DNA of 64,000 nt. It comes from Streptomyces sp. NBC_00554 (GTDB lineage: Bacteria; Actinomycetota; Actinomycetes; Streptomycetales; Streptomycetaceae). The first letter of the stretch is position 1; each line of letters starts with the position of its first letter. This document shows, piece by piece, positions 26,433 to 33,646 of this stretch. The stretch covers positions 744,001 to 808,000 of the forward strand of contig NZ_CP107799.1 in assembly GCF_041431135.1 (NCBI RefSeq), read 5' to 3'. Under the pieces are notes generated by a model, which ran no database searches, was not told the DNA's origin, and saw only the letters and a list, made by a program, of their open reading frames with translations. A program made the translations under genes and the position numbers.

Positions 26433-26786
26433 TCAGTCCTTCGGGGAGGGCTCATCGGGCTGGTCCGACGACTCCCCCGCCGCCCGGTCCAGGCGACGGC
26501 CGAGGGCGTCGAGGCTCTCGTTCCACAACTTCCGGTACGGGGACAGCCAGGCGTCGAGTTCGGCGATCGGAGCCGGGTCGAGAGCGTAGACACGGCGCTG
26601 CGCGTCCTGTCGGACCCGCACCAGGCCCGCGTCGCGCAGCACCCGTAGATGCTTCGAGGTGCTCGGCTGGCTGAGCCCGCTCGCCTCGACGATCTCACCG
26701 ACCGGCCGCGGACGCTCGAGGAGCAGCGCGACGATCGCGCGACGGTTCGGGTCGGCGAGCGCGGCCCAGGGAGTGGCATCGGACAT
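26433..26786 (-). CDS. ArsR-family winged-helix repressor
   Basis: A 117-aa regulator. ALADPNRRAIVALLLERPRPV is the entry to the HTH, VGEIVEASGLSQPSTSKHL gives helices 3-4 with the recognition helix, and VRVRQDAQRRVYALDP is the wing. No Cys metal-binding pair is present, as usual in the ArsR members paired with SRPBCC genes. The C-terminal tail is acidic. It probably represses its own two-gene operon. It is divergent from the MFS exporter gene, but the palindromes before that gene look TetR-like rather than ArsR-like. Confidence 0.88.
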   Translation of the reverse strand: MSDATPWAALADPNRRAIVALLLERPRPVGEIVEASGLSQPSTSKHLRVLRDAGLVRVRQDAQRRVYALDPAPIAELDAWLSPYRKLWNESLDALGRRLDRAAGESSDQPDEPSPKD

Positions 26787-26863
26787 GACTCCAATATGCC
26801 TCTGCGGTTATATACCCGTCAAGGAATACTCGGACCTGCTCGTCGCCGAGATCCAGGTCACTC

Positions 26864-26885
26864 ATCGAAACGTTGCAGTTTCGAT
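26864..26885 (+). promoter_or_regulatory. Inverted repeat overlapping the exporter promoter
   Basis: Arms ATCGAAAC (26864-26871) and GTTTCGAT (26878-26885) surround GTTGCA. The right half overlaps a plausible -35 box TTGCAG (26873-26878), with TAGTCT (26896-26901) 17 bases on as -10. A repressor bound here would block RNA polymerase. The half-site GTTTCG recurs in the second palindrome, suggesting one TetR-family repressor for both. Confidence 0.6.
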
Positions 26886-26917
26886 AGAGGGGGTCTAGTC
26901 TCGACGTGTACGAAACC

Positions 26918-26939
26918 GTTTCGTTTACGTAAACGAAAC
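26918..26939 (+). promoter_or_regulatory. 22-bp perfect palindrome in the exporter leader
   Basis: The half-site is GTTTCGTTTAC and its exact complement follows without a spacer. An overlapping site CGAAAC-C-GTTTCG (26911-26923) adds a further copy of the half-site. It is 27 bases before the exporter ATG and about 20 bases after the -10 box. Perfect symmetry and length fit a TetR-family operator. No TetR gene lies in this window. Confidence 0.65.
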
Positions 26940-26966
26940 CCAGAGCGACTTCCCTGGAGTTCCCTC

Positions 26967-28469
26967 ATGCCTCAGACCGTGACTGAAGGTGCCCGTACGG
27001 GTGCGGTGGACGCCGCGCCGGCGCAATCGTCGAAGCGGCGGTGGTGGATCCTCGCGATCATCGGGATCGCGCAGCTGATGGTGGTCCTCGACGCCACCAT
27101 CGTGAACATCGCCCTGCCGTCCGCCCAGGCGGACCTCGGCTTCTCCGACGGCAACCGGCAGTGGATCGTCACCGCCTACTCGCTGGCGTTCGCCTCCCTG
27201 CTTCTGCTCGGCGGACGCATCGCCGACCTCTTCGGACGCAAGCCCGCCTTCCTGATCGGTGTCGCCGGATTCGCCGCGGCCTCCATGCTGGGCGGCGCCT
27301 CGACCAGCTTCGGGATGCTGGTCACCGCACGTGCCCTCCAGGGCGTCTTCGGCGCACTGCTCGCACCGGCCGCGCTCTCGCTGCTGAACACGACGTTCAC
27401 CGAGGCGAAGGACCGCGCCAAGGCGTTCAGCGTGTTCGGTGCGATCGCCGGCGCCGGTGGCGCGCTGGGGCTGCTGCTCGGCGGTGTGCTGACCGACGCG
27501 CTCGACTGGCGCTGGACTCTCTACGTCAACCTCATCTTCGCGATCATCGCCTTCGTCGGCGGTTGGATGCTGCTGAACAACCACCGCGACGCCGCGAACT
27601 CCAAGCTGGACCTGCCCGGTACTCTGCTGGTTTCCTCGGGACTCTTCGCCCTGGTCTACGGCTTCTCCAACGCCGAGACGCACGACTGGAGTTCGCCGGC
27701 CACCTGGGGCTTCCTGGCCGCGGGCGGGGTGCTGCTGACGGCGTTCGCCCGGTGGCAGACGCGAGCCAAGCACCCGCTGCTGCCGATGCGCGTGCTGCTC
27801 GACCGCAACCGTGCCGCTTCGTTCATCGCCATTCTGATCACCGGCGCGGGAATGTTCGGCGTCTTCCTCTTCCTGACCTACTACCTGCAGCTGAACCTGG
27901 GCTTCAGCCCGACCAAGACGGGCGTGTCGTTCCTGCCGATGATGGCGGCCCTGATGGTCATGGCCCAGGTCTCCACCACGATCCTGGTGCCGCGCGTCGG
28001 GCCGAAGATCGTCATCCCGGCGGGCTTCGCGATCGCTGCGATCGCCATGGTCTGGCTGACCGGCATCGATGTCGGCTCGTCCTTCTCGACCGCCGTGCTG
28101 CCGCAGCTGATTCTGATCGGCGTGGGCCTCGGCATCGTGATGCCGCCCGCGATGTCGCTGGCCACGATCGGGATCGCGGCCGAGGACGCGGGAGTTGCCT
28201 CCGCGACGGTCAACACCATGCAGCAGGTGGGCGGTTCGATCGGTACGGCGCTGCTGAACACGCTGGCCGCGAGCGCCGCGGCGAGCTACCTGGCCGGCAA
28301 GAACCCGGCCGACAAGCTGGTCCAGGCGCAGTCGACGATCGAGAGCTACACCACCGCCTTCTGGTGGTCGGCCGGCTTCTTCGCCGCGGGCGCGGTGATC
28401 GCCTTCCTGCTCTACCGTCCCGGCAAGTTGGAGCAGGACCCGGACGCGGCACAGGTCGTCCACATGTGA
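26967..28469 (+). CDS. DHA2-family 14-TM MFS drug exporter (EmrB/QacA type)
   Basis: A 500-aa major facilitator protein with about 14 hydrophobic segments. LMVVLDATIVNIALPSAQADLGF is the DHA2 motif in helix 1. GGRIADLFGRKPAF is MFS motif A, and GALLAPAALSLLNTTF plus GAIAGAGGALGLLLGGVL is the antiporter motif C. It should expel a drug or other toxic compound in exchange for protons. GGAG lies 7 bases before the ATG. Upstream are two palindromic sites over the promoter, so expression is probably ligand-induced through a TetR-type repressor encoded elsewhere. A long hairpin follows the gene. Confidence 0.9.
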   Translation: MPQTVTEGARTGAVDAAPAQSSKRRWWILAIIGIAQLMVVLDATIVNIALPSAQADLGFSDGNRQWIVTAYSLAFASLLLLGGRIADLFGRKPAFLIGVAGFAAASMLGGASTSFGMLVTARALQGVFGALLAPAALSLLNTTFTEAKDRAKAFSVFGAIAGAGGALGLLLGGVLTDALDWRWTLYVNLIFAIIAFVGGWMLLNNHRDAANSKLDLPGTLLVSSGLFALVYGFSNAETHDWSSPATWGFLAAGGVLLTAFARWQTRAKHPLLPMRVLLDRNRAASFIAILITGAGMFGVFLFLTYYLQLNLGFSPTKTGVSFLPMMAALMVMAQVSTTILVPRVGPKIVIPAGFAIAAIAMVWLTGIDVGSSFSTAVLPQLILIGVGLGIVMPPAMSLATIGIAAEDAGVASATVNTMQQVGGSIGTALLNTLAASAAASYLAGKNPADKLVQAQSTIESYTTAFWWSAGFFAAGAVIAFLLYRPGKLEQDPDAAQVVHM

Positions 28470-28488
28470 TCGCGCCGGACCTCAGACC

Positions 28489-28524
28489 GAGGGGCCGCCG
28501 TCTGCAGGGAGACGGCGGCCCCTC
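28489..28524 (+). terminator. Perfect 15-bp hairpin after the MFS gene
   Basis: Arms 28489-28503 (GAGGGGCCGCCGTCT) and 28510-28524 are exact complements with a GCAGGG loop. It is 20 bases after the exporter stop and 25 bases beyond the end of the convergent lipid kinase gene. No clear T-run, as is common in Streptomyces terminators. Confidence 0.75.
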
Positions 28525-28548
28525 ATCCGTCTCTCGCGCAGCGGCCTC

Positions 28549-30111
28549 TCATACGTTTCCTGTCGGGCGGCCCCTCACGCGCCTTCGGTAGCGGGCCGTC
28601 GCCGCGGCGAGGCGAGCCTGCTGCGCCAGCTCGTTCTGCGGTACGGCCGGCCGGTACACGACGAGCCCCCGGTGCCGTTTCTCCAGCCTCAACTCACCCG
28701 GCATGGGCGCGACTTCACCGTCGTACGCGAGTGTGTCCGTGCCGGTGAGACCCTCCAGCTCGACCCAGGAGACGCGTTCGGCGCTGTAGACCCGGGAACG
28801 GCCGAGGGCTCCGGCCAGCGCGGAGGCGATGACCCTGGTGCGGGCGAGCCGGTGGGCGCCGTCGATCACACGCAGGTCGAGCAGACCGTCGTCCAGGCAC
28901 GGCCGGAAGGCGGGGGCGAAGCCGTCCGGGACGTACCGGCCGTTGCCCGCGAACAGCAGCCACAGGCGCCGGGGGCGGCCGTCGACACGCAGTTCGATGG
29001 GGGTCGCGGTGCGCAGCACCCGGGTGAGGGCGACGGCCGCGGCCGGCCACTTGCCCCAGCGCTCCTCCAAGTGCTCGCGGAGCCGGACGAGTTCGGGATA
29101 CAGGCCGATGCTGAAGGTGTTGAGGAACCGCACCTCGTGCCCGGCCGCCGAGCGCGCCACGCCGATGTCCACGGCCACCGCCTCGCCCCGGGCGACCGCG
29201 ACGGCGGTGTCCTCGAAGTCGGGTACGCCCACGTCCTGCGCGAAGTGGTTGAGGGTGCCGCCGGGGAACACCGCCAGCGCTAGCCCCCGTTCGGCCGCCG
29301 CGCGAGCCGCGGCGTTCACGCTGCCGTCTCCCCCGCACACACCCAGCGCGCCGCCCAACTCCGAGGCCCGCTCGACCGCCTTGGCGAGCAGCTCGGCGAA
29401 GTCGTCGTCCGGGGCGCGTTCGATCAGTTCGGCGTCGGGCAGCAGTCCGCGCAGCCGTTCGGCCGGCGGGAGTGGCGTGGTGGGAGCGCCGGTGCCGGCC
29501 CGGCTGTTGACGAAGACGACGAGTCCGCGGCCCCCGGGCAGCGCGGGCGCGTCGGCCCCGGGCCGCTCCCGCTCCGGCCGTGCGGAGCGCGGCGGCCACC
29601 AGCGGCAGGTCAGCGCGGCGGCCCCGGCGCCGATCGCCATCCCGGCCAGCACGTCCCCGGGGTAGTGCACGCCCACGTAGACGCGCGAGAAGGCGACCGA
29701 TGCCGCGAAGGGCGCGACCAGAGCGCCGTATCCGGTGGATTCCAGGGCGACTCCGGTCGCGAAGGCCGCGGCGGACGCGGAGTGTCCGGAGGGGAACGAC
29801 GTGGTGTGCGGCTGCCGTCCGAGATGTCTGATCCGCGGTACGTGGTCCAGCAGCGGGCGGGGGCGGCGGGTACTCCACTTGATCACCGTGTTGACGGTCA
29901 GTGAGGCGAGGACGAGCGAGCCCGTACCTCGCAGGGCCGCCCGCCGGGCGGTACGGCCTCCGACGAACGCGAGGCCCGCCGCCGCGCCGAACCACAGCCG
30001 TCCGTGGTCGGCGGCATGGCTGAGCCGCCGCAGCGCCGGATCCGCGGCGGGGAACCGGGCGGCGGCCACCCGCCTGAACAGCCGCAGATCCAGTTCACCG
30101 AGTACGCCCAT
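28549..30111 (-). CDS. PAP2 phosphatase-diacylglycerol kinase fusion
   Basis: A 520-aa two-domain lipid enzyme. The ATG at 30111 has TAGGAG eight bases upstream. The N-terminal half is a PAP2 phosphatase with all three motifs: KWSTRRPRP, PSGHSASAAA and SRVYVGVHYPGD. The C-terminal half is a DAGK catalytic domain: VVFVNSRAGTG, GVCGGDGSVNAAA and FPGGTLNHFAQD. The first would dephosphorylate lipid phosphates and the second phosphorylate diacylglycerol, sphingoid or related lipids. Fusion suggests opposite or successive steps on a membrane lipid. Such fusions are seen in actinobacteria. It is divergent from the ICMT-like gene. Confidence 0.88.
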   Translation of the reverse strand: MGVLGELDLRLFRRVAAARFPAADPALRRLSHAADHGRLWFGAAAGLAFVGGRTARRAALRGTGSLVLASLTVNTVIKWSTRRPRPLLDHVPRIRHLGRQPHTTSFPSGHSASAAAFATGVALESTGYGALVAPFAASVAFSRVYVGVHYPGDVLAGMAIGAGAAALTCRWWPPRSARPERERPGADAPALPGGRGLVVFVNSRAGTGAPTTPLPPAERLRGLLPDAELIERAPDDDFAELLAKAVERASELGGALGVCGGDGSVNAAARAAAERGLALAVFPGGTLNHFAQDVGVPDFEDTAVAVARGEAVAVDIGVARSAAGHEVRFLNTFSIGLYPELVRLREHLEERWGKWPAAAVALTRVLRTATPIELRVDGRPRRLWLLFAGNGRYVPDGFAPAFRPCLDDGLLDLRVIDGAHRLARTRVIASALAGALGRSRVYSAERVSWVELEGLTGTDTLAYDGEVAPMPGELRLEKRHRGLVVYRPAVPQNELAQQARLAAATARYRRRVRGRPTGNV

Positions 30112-30218
30112 GTCCCCACTCCTACCGGGAGCGGGGGCGGACCGCATTCCGCCGCGACTCCAACCGGAGCAGCATCCTCACGGTTTACGGCACGGCGTAC
30201 GGCGGCCATCGTGACCGT

Positions 30219-30716
30219 ATGCGCAGACCCGCGGCAGCGTTCGGCAGCTCCCTCTTCCTGGCACTCGCCCCAGGCACCGTGGCCGTCCTCCTCCCCTGGT
30301 GGCTCACCGGGTGGCAGGCCGGTCACTGGCCGGGGCCCGTCCGGCTGCTCGGCCTCGTCCCGCTGGCCGCGGGGGCGGTGGTGCTGCTCTCCGCCTTCGC
30401 ACGGTTCGTCGCCGAGGGCCTGGGCACCCCGGCGCCGGTCGCGCCCACGGAGCATCTGGTGGTGGGCGGGCTCTACCGGCACGTACGGAATCCGATGTAC
30501 GTGGCGGTCGTGGCCACCATCGCCGGGCAGGCCCTGCTGTTCGCCCGTCCGGTACTCCTGACGTACGCGGCGATCGCCGGGCTCGTGATGTGGGCCTTCG
30601 CGCGGTGGTACGAGGAGCCGGAGCTGGCCGGCAGATTCGGCGCGGAGTACGAGCGCTACCGGCGTGCGGTGCCCGGCTGGTGGCCGAGGGCGCGTCCCTG
30701 GCGCGGTCCCTCGTGA
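30219..30716 (+). CDS. ICMT/PEMT-like membrane methyltransferase
   Basis: A 165-aa membrane protein with about four hydrophobic segments. LYRHVRNPMYVAVVATIAGQAL and EEPELAGRFGAEYERYRRAVP are the diagnostic motifs of the isoprenylcysteine carboxyl methyltransferase/phospholipid methyltransferase family, where RHPxY and EE bind S-adenosylmethionine. The methyl acceptor is unknown; a lipid is plausible given the adjacent lipid enzyme. Its last 61 bases overlap the 3' end of the opposing MFS gene. Confidence 0.82.
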   Translation: MRRPAAAFGSSLFLALAPGTVAVLLPWWLTGWQAGHWPGPVRLLGLVPLAAGAVVLLSAFARFVAEGLGTPAPVAPTEHLVVGGLYRHVRNPMYVAVVATIAGQALLFARPVLLTYAAIAGLVMWAFARWYEEPELAGRFGAEYERYRRAVPGWWPRARPWRGPS

Positions 30717-31966
30717 CGTGGCAGCAGCGCGATCGACGCCACGGGGATGACGGCGAGGACCAGCCAGGGCACGGCGGGCGGGAATCCGGTGTCGAGAAGC
30801 GAGCCGGTCCCCGCGCTGCCGACGAGGACGATCAGGCCGGAGATGGAGGACAGTGCGCCGGTGTAGAGGCCGAGCCTGCCGTCGGCGGCGAGGTCCGGCA
30901 CCCAGGCGCGGGCGGCGGGTGCGACGAGCATCTGGCCGAGGGTGAGCAGGACGACGAAGCCTGCCGCGGGCCCCAGCCCCGCCGTACCCGTCCACGCGGC
31001 GGGCCTCGCCAGCGCCACCACGCCGAATCCGGCGGCGATGAGGAGCAGCCCGGCGGCCATGCACCGGCGCAGGTCGAGCCGGTCCGCCGCCCAGCGGGTG
31101 ACCGGCAGCTGGGCGGTCACGACGAGCAGCGAGGACAGCGCGAACAGCCAGGCCAGCGGCGCCTGTGAGCCCGCCGCGCGCTCGACCTCCGCGGGGAGGA
31201 CGAGATAGAGCTGGTTGTACGCCAGCAGGTAGGCGCCGTACGCGCAGCACAGCGCGAGGAAGCGGCGGTTGCGCAGCAGCGCGCGGACGCCTCCCCCGCC
31301 CTTCACCCGCGTCCGGCCGGGGATGTGCTGCGGCAGCAGCCACGCGTGGCCCGCCAGGACGAACACGAAGACAGCGGCCCCGGCGAGGCAGACCGCGCGG
31401 AAGTCCACGGCGAGCAGCAGCGCTCCCAGCAGCGGGCCGACGAACGCCCCGGCCTGTCCGGCCACGGTGAACAACGCCAGCACGTGGGTACGGGATCCGC
31501 GCCCCGCTTCCTCCCAGCACACCGCCTGCCGCGCGACCTCGGACTCCACGGCGGGTGAGAACAGCGCGGCGGCGAAACCGATCAGCAGGACGGCGCCGAC
31601 GACCGCCCAGGTCTCCCGCGCGTACCCCAGCCATCCGAAGCCCGCGATCCGCAGCGCACATCCGGCGAGCACCACCGGCCGAACCCCGTACCGGTCGGCC
31701 AGCGCGCCGCCCACCACGAACAGCCCCTGCTGACTGAACGTCCGCAGTCCGAGCACCAGACCGACGAGCCAGCCCGCCATCCCTATCGCGGTACCGAGGT
31801 GCTCGGCCAGGAAGGGCAGCACGGCGAAGAAGCCGATGTTGAAGGCGAGTTGGGTCAGGATCAGCAGGCGCAGGAGGGGAGACAGCTGCCTCCAGGTGCG
31901 GCGGCGGGGGACGGTCTTCGGGCCGCCGGGAGCCGTGGCCTTATTTTCATGGTCGAGCACCTGCAC
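30656..31966 (-). CDS. MFS transporter (12-TM)
   Basis: A 436-aa major facilitator with about 12 hydrophobic segments. GGALADRYGVRPVVLAGC is motif A between helices 2 and 3, and QAGAFVGPLLGALLL is in helix 5. The set fits the MdtH/YceL-like drug-efflux branch, but the substrate is unknown. The GTG at 31966 is the outermost start; an in-frame GTG two codons on is equally possible. The C-terminus (RRHEGPRQGRAL-like, basic) overlaps the opposing methyltransferase gene tail-to-tail. Confidence 0.83.
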   Translation of the reverse strand: MQVLDHENKATAPGGPKTVPRRRTWRQLSPLLRLLILTQLAFNIGFFAVLPFLAEHLGTAIGMAGWLVGLVLGLRTFSQQGLFVVGGALADRYGVRPVVLAGCALRIAGFGWLGYARETWAVVGAVLLIGFAAALFSPAVESEVARQAVCWEEAGRGSRTHVLALFTVAGQAGAFVGPLLGALLLAVDFRAVCLAGAAVFVFVLAGHAWLLPQHIPGRTRVKGGGGVRALLRNRRFLALCCAYGAYLLAYNQLYLVLPAEVERAAGSQAPLAWLFALSSLLVVTAQLPVTRWAADRLDLRRCMAAGLLLIAAGFGVVALARPAAWTGTAGLGPAAGFVVLLTLGQMLVAPAARAWVPDLAADGRLGLYTGALSSISGLIVLVGSAGTGSLLDTGFPPAVPWLVLAVIPVASIALLPRHEGPRQGRALGHQPGTARR

Positions 31967-32117
31967 ACCCTATGCAGCAATGCCGGGGACCGGCCGACGG
32001 CCCCACTCCGTCTGGCCGGCCCCCGGTACGAGATCGCGTGACACTCGCGACGAGCCCCGCCTTCCCCAGTCACGGGCTCTCGTTGGACGCCCACGGGGAC
32101 CACGCGATCCCGGTCCG

Positions 32118-32552
32118 TCAGAACGTGAAGACGTTCACCCCATAGGAGTTCTTCACGCACTCGTTCGCGAAGGTGCGCTCGTACGCGACGCGCTTGCCCT
32201 GCCACACACCGTCGACGGTGACGACGACGGGGTGGAACTCCTTCGTGCACAGCGCGCCGGCTCTCACCGAGAGGGCGTCGAAGTCGCCGCCGGTCTTGCG
32301 GAGTTCGGCGCAGGCCGAGGGGGCGTCGGGGTGGGTGCCGGAGGCGGTCGGGGCGCAGTTCAGCGTGACCGCTCGTTCCGCGGTGGCGGTGGCCGCGCTG
32401 TCACCGTGGCCCACGGTGAGCACCAGGGCAGAGGGGGCGTAGAGCGCGGACGGGCCGGGGCCCGGGGCGGCGAGGGCGGATCCGCCCAGGGGCCCGCAGA
32501 CGGCGGTGGCCGTCAGGGTGAGAGTCGCTGCCCAACGCGCGGTGGTCGGCAT
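32118..32552 (-). CDS. Streptomyces subtilisin inhibitor (SSI) family protein, P1 Lys
   Basis: A 144-aa secreted protease inhibitor. GGAAGG precedes the ATG at 32552 by 9 bases; an ATG three codons upstream would touch the SD. A signal peptide covers about 1-29. Mature motifs [30 protein letters not shown] and [20 protein letters not shown] match SSI closely. Disulfides expected are C66-C81 and C102-C132. The reactive-site loop reads CTKEFHP, so P1 is K104 where classical SSI has Met. By family knowledge, a basic P1 directs inhibition toward trypsin-like proteases. The role would be control of the organism's own secreted proteases. Confidence 0.93.
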   Translation of the reverse strand: MPTTARWAATLTLTATAVCGPLGGSALAAPGPGPSALYAPSALVLTVGHGDSAATATAERAVTLNCAPTASGTHPDAPSACAELRKTGGDFDALSVRAGALCTKEFHPVVVTVDGVWQGKRVAYERTFANECVKNSYGVNVFTF

Positions 32553-32861
32553 TGTGTGCATCCTTCCGCTCGATTGAAGGCCGTACCGGCTCGGTTGAGT
32601 GCCGGTTCGGCGAGCGTGAGTCTGCCGAGTCCGGACCGGAAAGACACATCCGACCCACAGGTTTCAGTAACTTTGAGTATTGAATCAGTGGCGTGAAGTC
32701 ACAGAATTCGACCGTTCAGGCCCGGAAGCTAGCGCTTACTGATCATCAGGCGGGCCTTCCTGGCCGGATTCCCCTGCCTCAGCAATAGGCCTGAAACATT
32801 CCGCTTCAGCCCATGGCGGACCCCCCTTGCGCATCCACCCTTCCGGAGCAATCGTCATTAC
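32553..32861. other. Intergenic region between SSI and an unknown gene
   Basis: 309 bases that must hold divergent promoters. A lower-GC patch (about 32650-32720) may contain the SSI promoter, but no confident boxes were found. Its right end carries the first copy of a repeat (32835-32856) that recurs after the next gene. Confidence 0.45.
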
Positions 32862-33451
32862 ATGATTACAACGGAGCAGCACGAGAAGCTGCGCGGCTGG
32901 TTCGCCGGCCGCCTGCCCGACGATCTCTTCGAGAGCCTGGCGGAGGTGACGGTCGACCGCGAGGAGATCACGGTCGTCGGCCGCATCCCCGAGCCCCGGC
33001 TCACCGAAGGCGCCTCGGACGCCGAGAAGGAGGCGGCCCTCCAGGCGCGTATCCAGGAATTCCGGGAGCGCACCCGCGAGGAGCGGATCGCGGTGGCCCG
33101 CGAGGCCGAGCACCGGTTCCGCAAGAAGGTCTCCTGGGGTGTGGAGTGCGGCGGCGAGCGCGCCCTGTTCACACACATCGCCGCGCCGGTCATGACCCGG
33201 CTGCGCCAGCCCGAGCGCCAGGTCCTCGACACCCTCATCGCCGCCGGTGTGGCCCGCAGCCGCAGCGACGCCCTCGCCTGGTGCGTACGCCTGGTGCAGC
33301 GCCACACCGACGACTGGCTCGCCGAGCTGCGGGACTCGCTGGAGCACGTGCAGCGGGTCCGGGCACAGGGTCCGGACGCCGAGCCGCAGGACACCCCGGC
33401 CACCGACGACGAGGAGTGACACCCGCCCCCACCCTCTGTGGAGCAATCGTC
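32835..33451 (+). repeat. Near-identical direct repeats flanking the 185-aa gene
   Basis: Copy 1 at 32835-32856 and copy 2 at 33429-33451 share CCACCCT and the exact 12-mer GGAGCAATCGTC, differing only in 3-4 bases between them. They bracket the single gene at 32862-33419. This could reflect duplication of a 5' untranslated region, a recombination scar, or an insertion footprint. Confidence 0.5.
32862..33419 (+). CDS. Conserved actinobacterial protein of unknown function
   Basis: A 185-aa soluble protein that I do not recognise as a named family. Visible features: an N-terminal region EQHEKLRGWFAGRLPDDLFESL, then a beta segment EITVVGRIPEP. A charged helical stretch follows (EKEAALQARIQEFRERTREER..., about 52-85), containing the motif FRKKVSWGVECGG. 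The C-terminal helix LIAAGVARSRSDALAWCVRLVQRH looks like a ribbon-helix-helix-type segment of the kind seen in small DNA-binding proteins (ARSRSDALxWCV). It ends in an acidic tail. It stands alone between direct repeats. A DNA-associated role is only a guess. Confidence 0.7.
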   Translation: MITTEQHEKLRGWFAGRLPDDLFESLAEVTVDREEITVVGRIPEPRLTEGASDAEKEAALQARIQEFRERTREERIAVAREAEHRFRKKVSWGVECGGERALFTHIAAPVMTRLRQPERQVLDTLIAAGVARSRSDALAWCVRLVQRHTDDWLAELRDSLEHVQRVRAQGPDAEPQDTPATDDEE

Positions 33452-33646
33452 CAGCGAAGACGCGGAAGATGGATGGTCCGTCCTCTGGTGCCGTGGTGAC
33501 GCGCCGCCTTAGCGTCGGCAGACCCCGCGAGGACGCCATCCGCTCACGCCGCACACCCCAGCGGCGACAACCGGCCGTCCCTCTCCCCGCGCCACCACGC
33601 GCTCCACCGCCCTTAGGGGTACAGGCAGCACTTCGCTGGAGCACTC

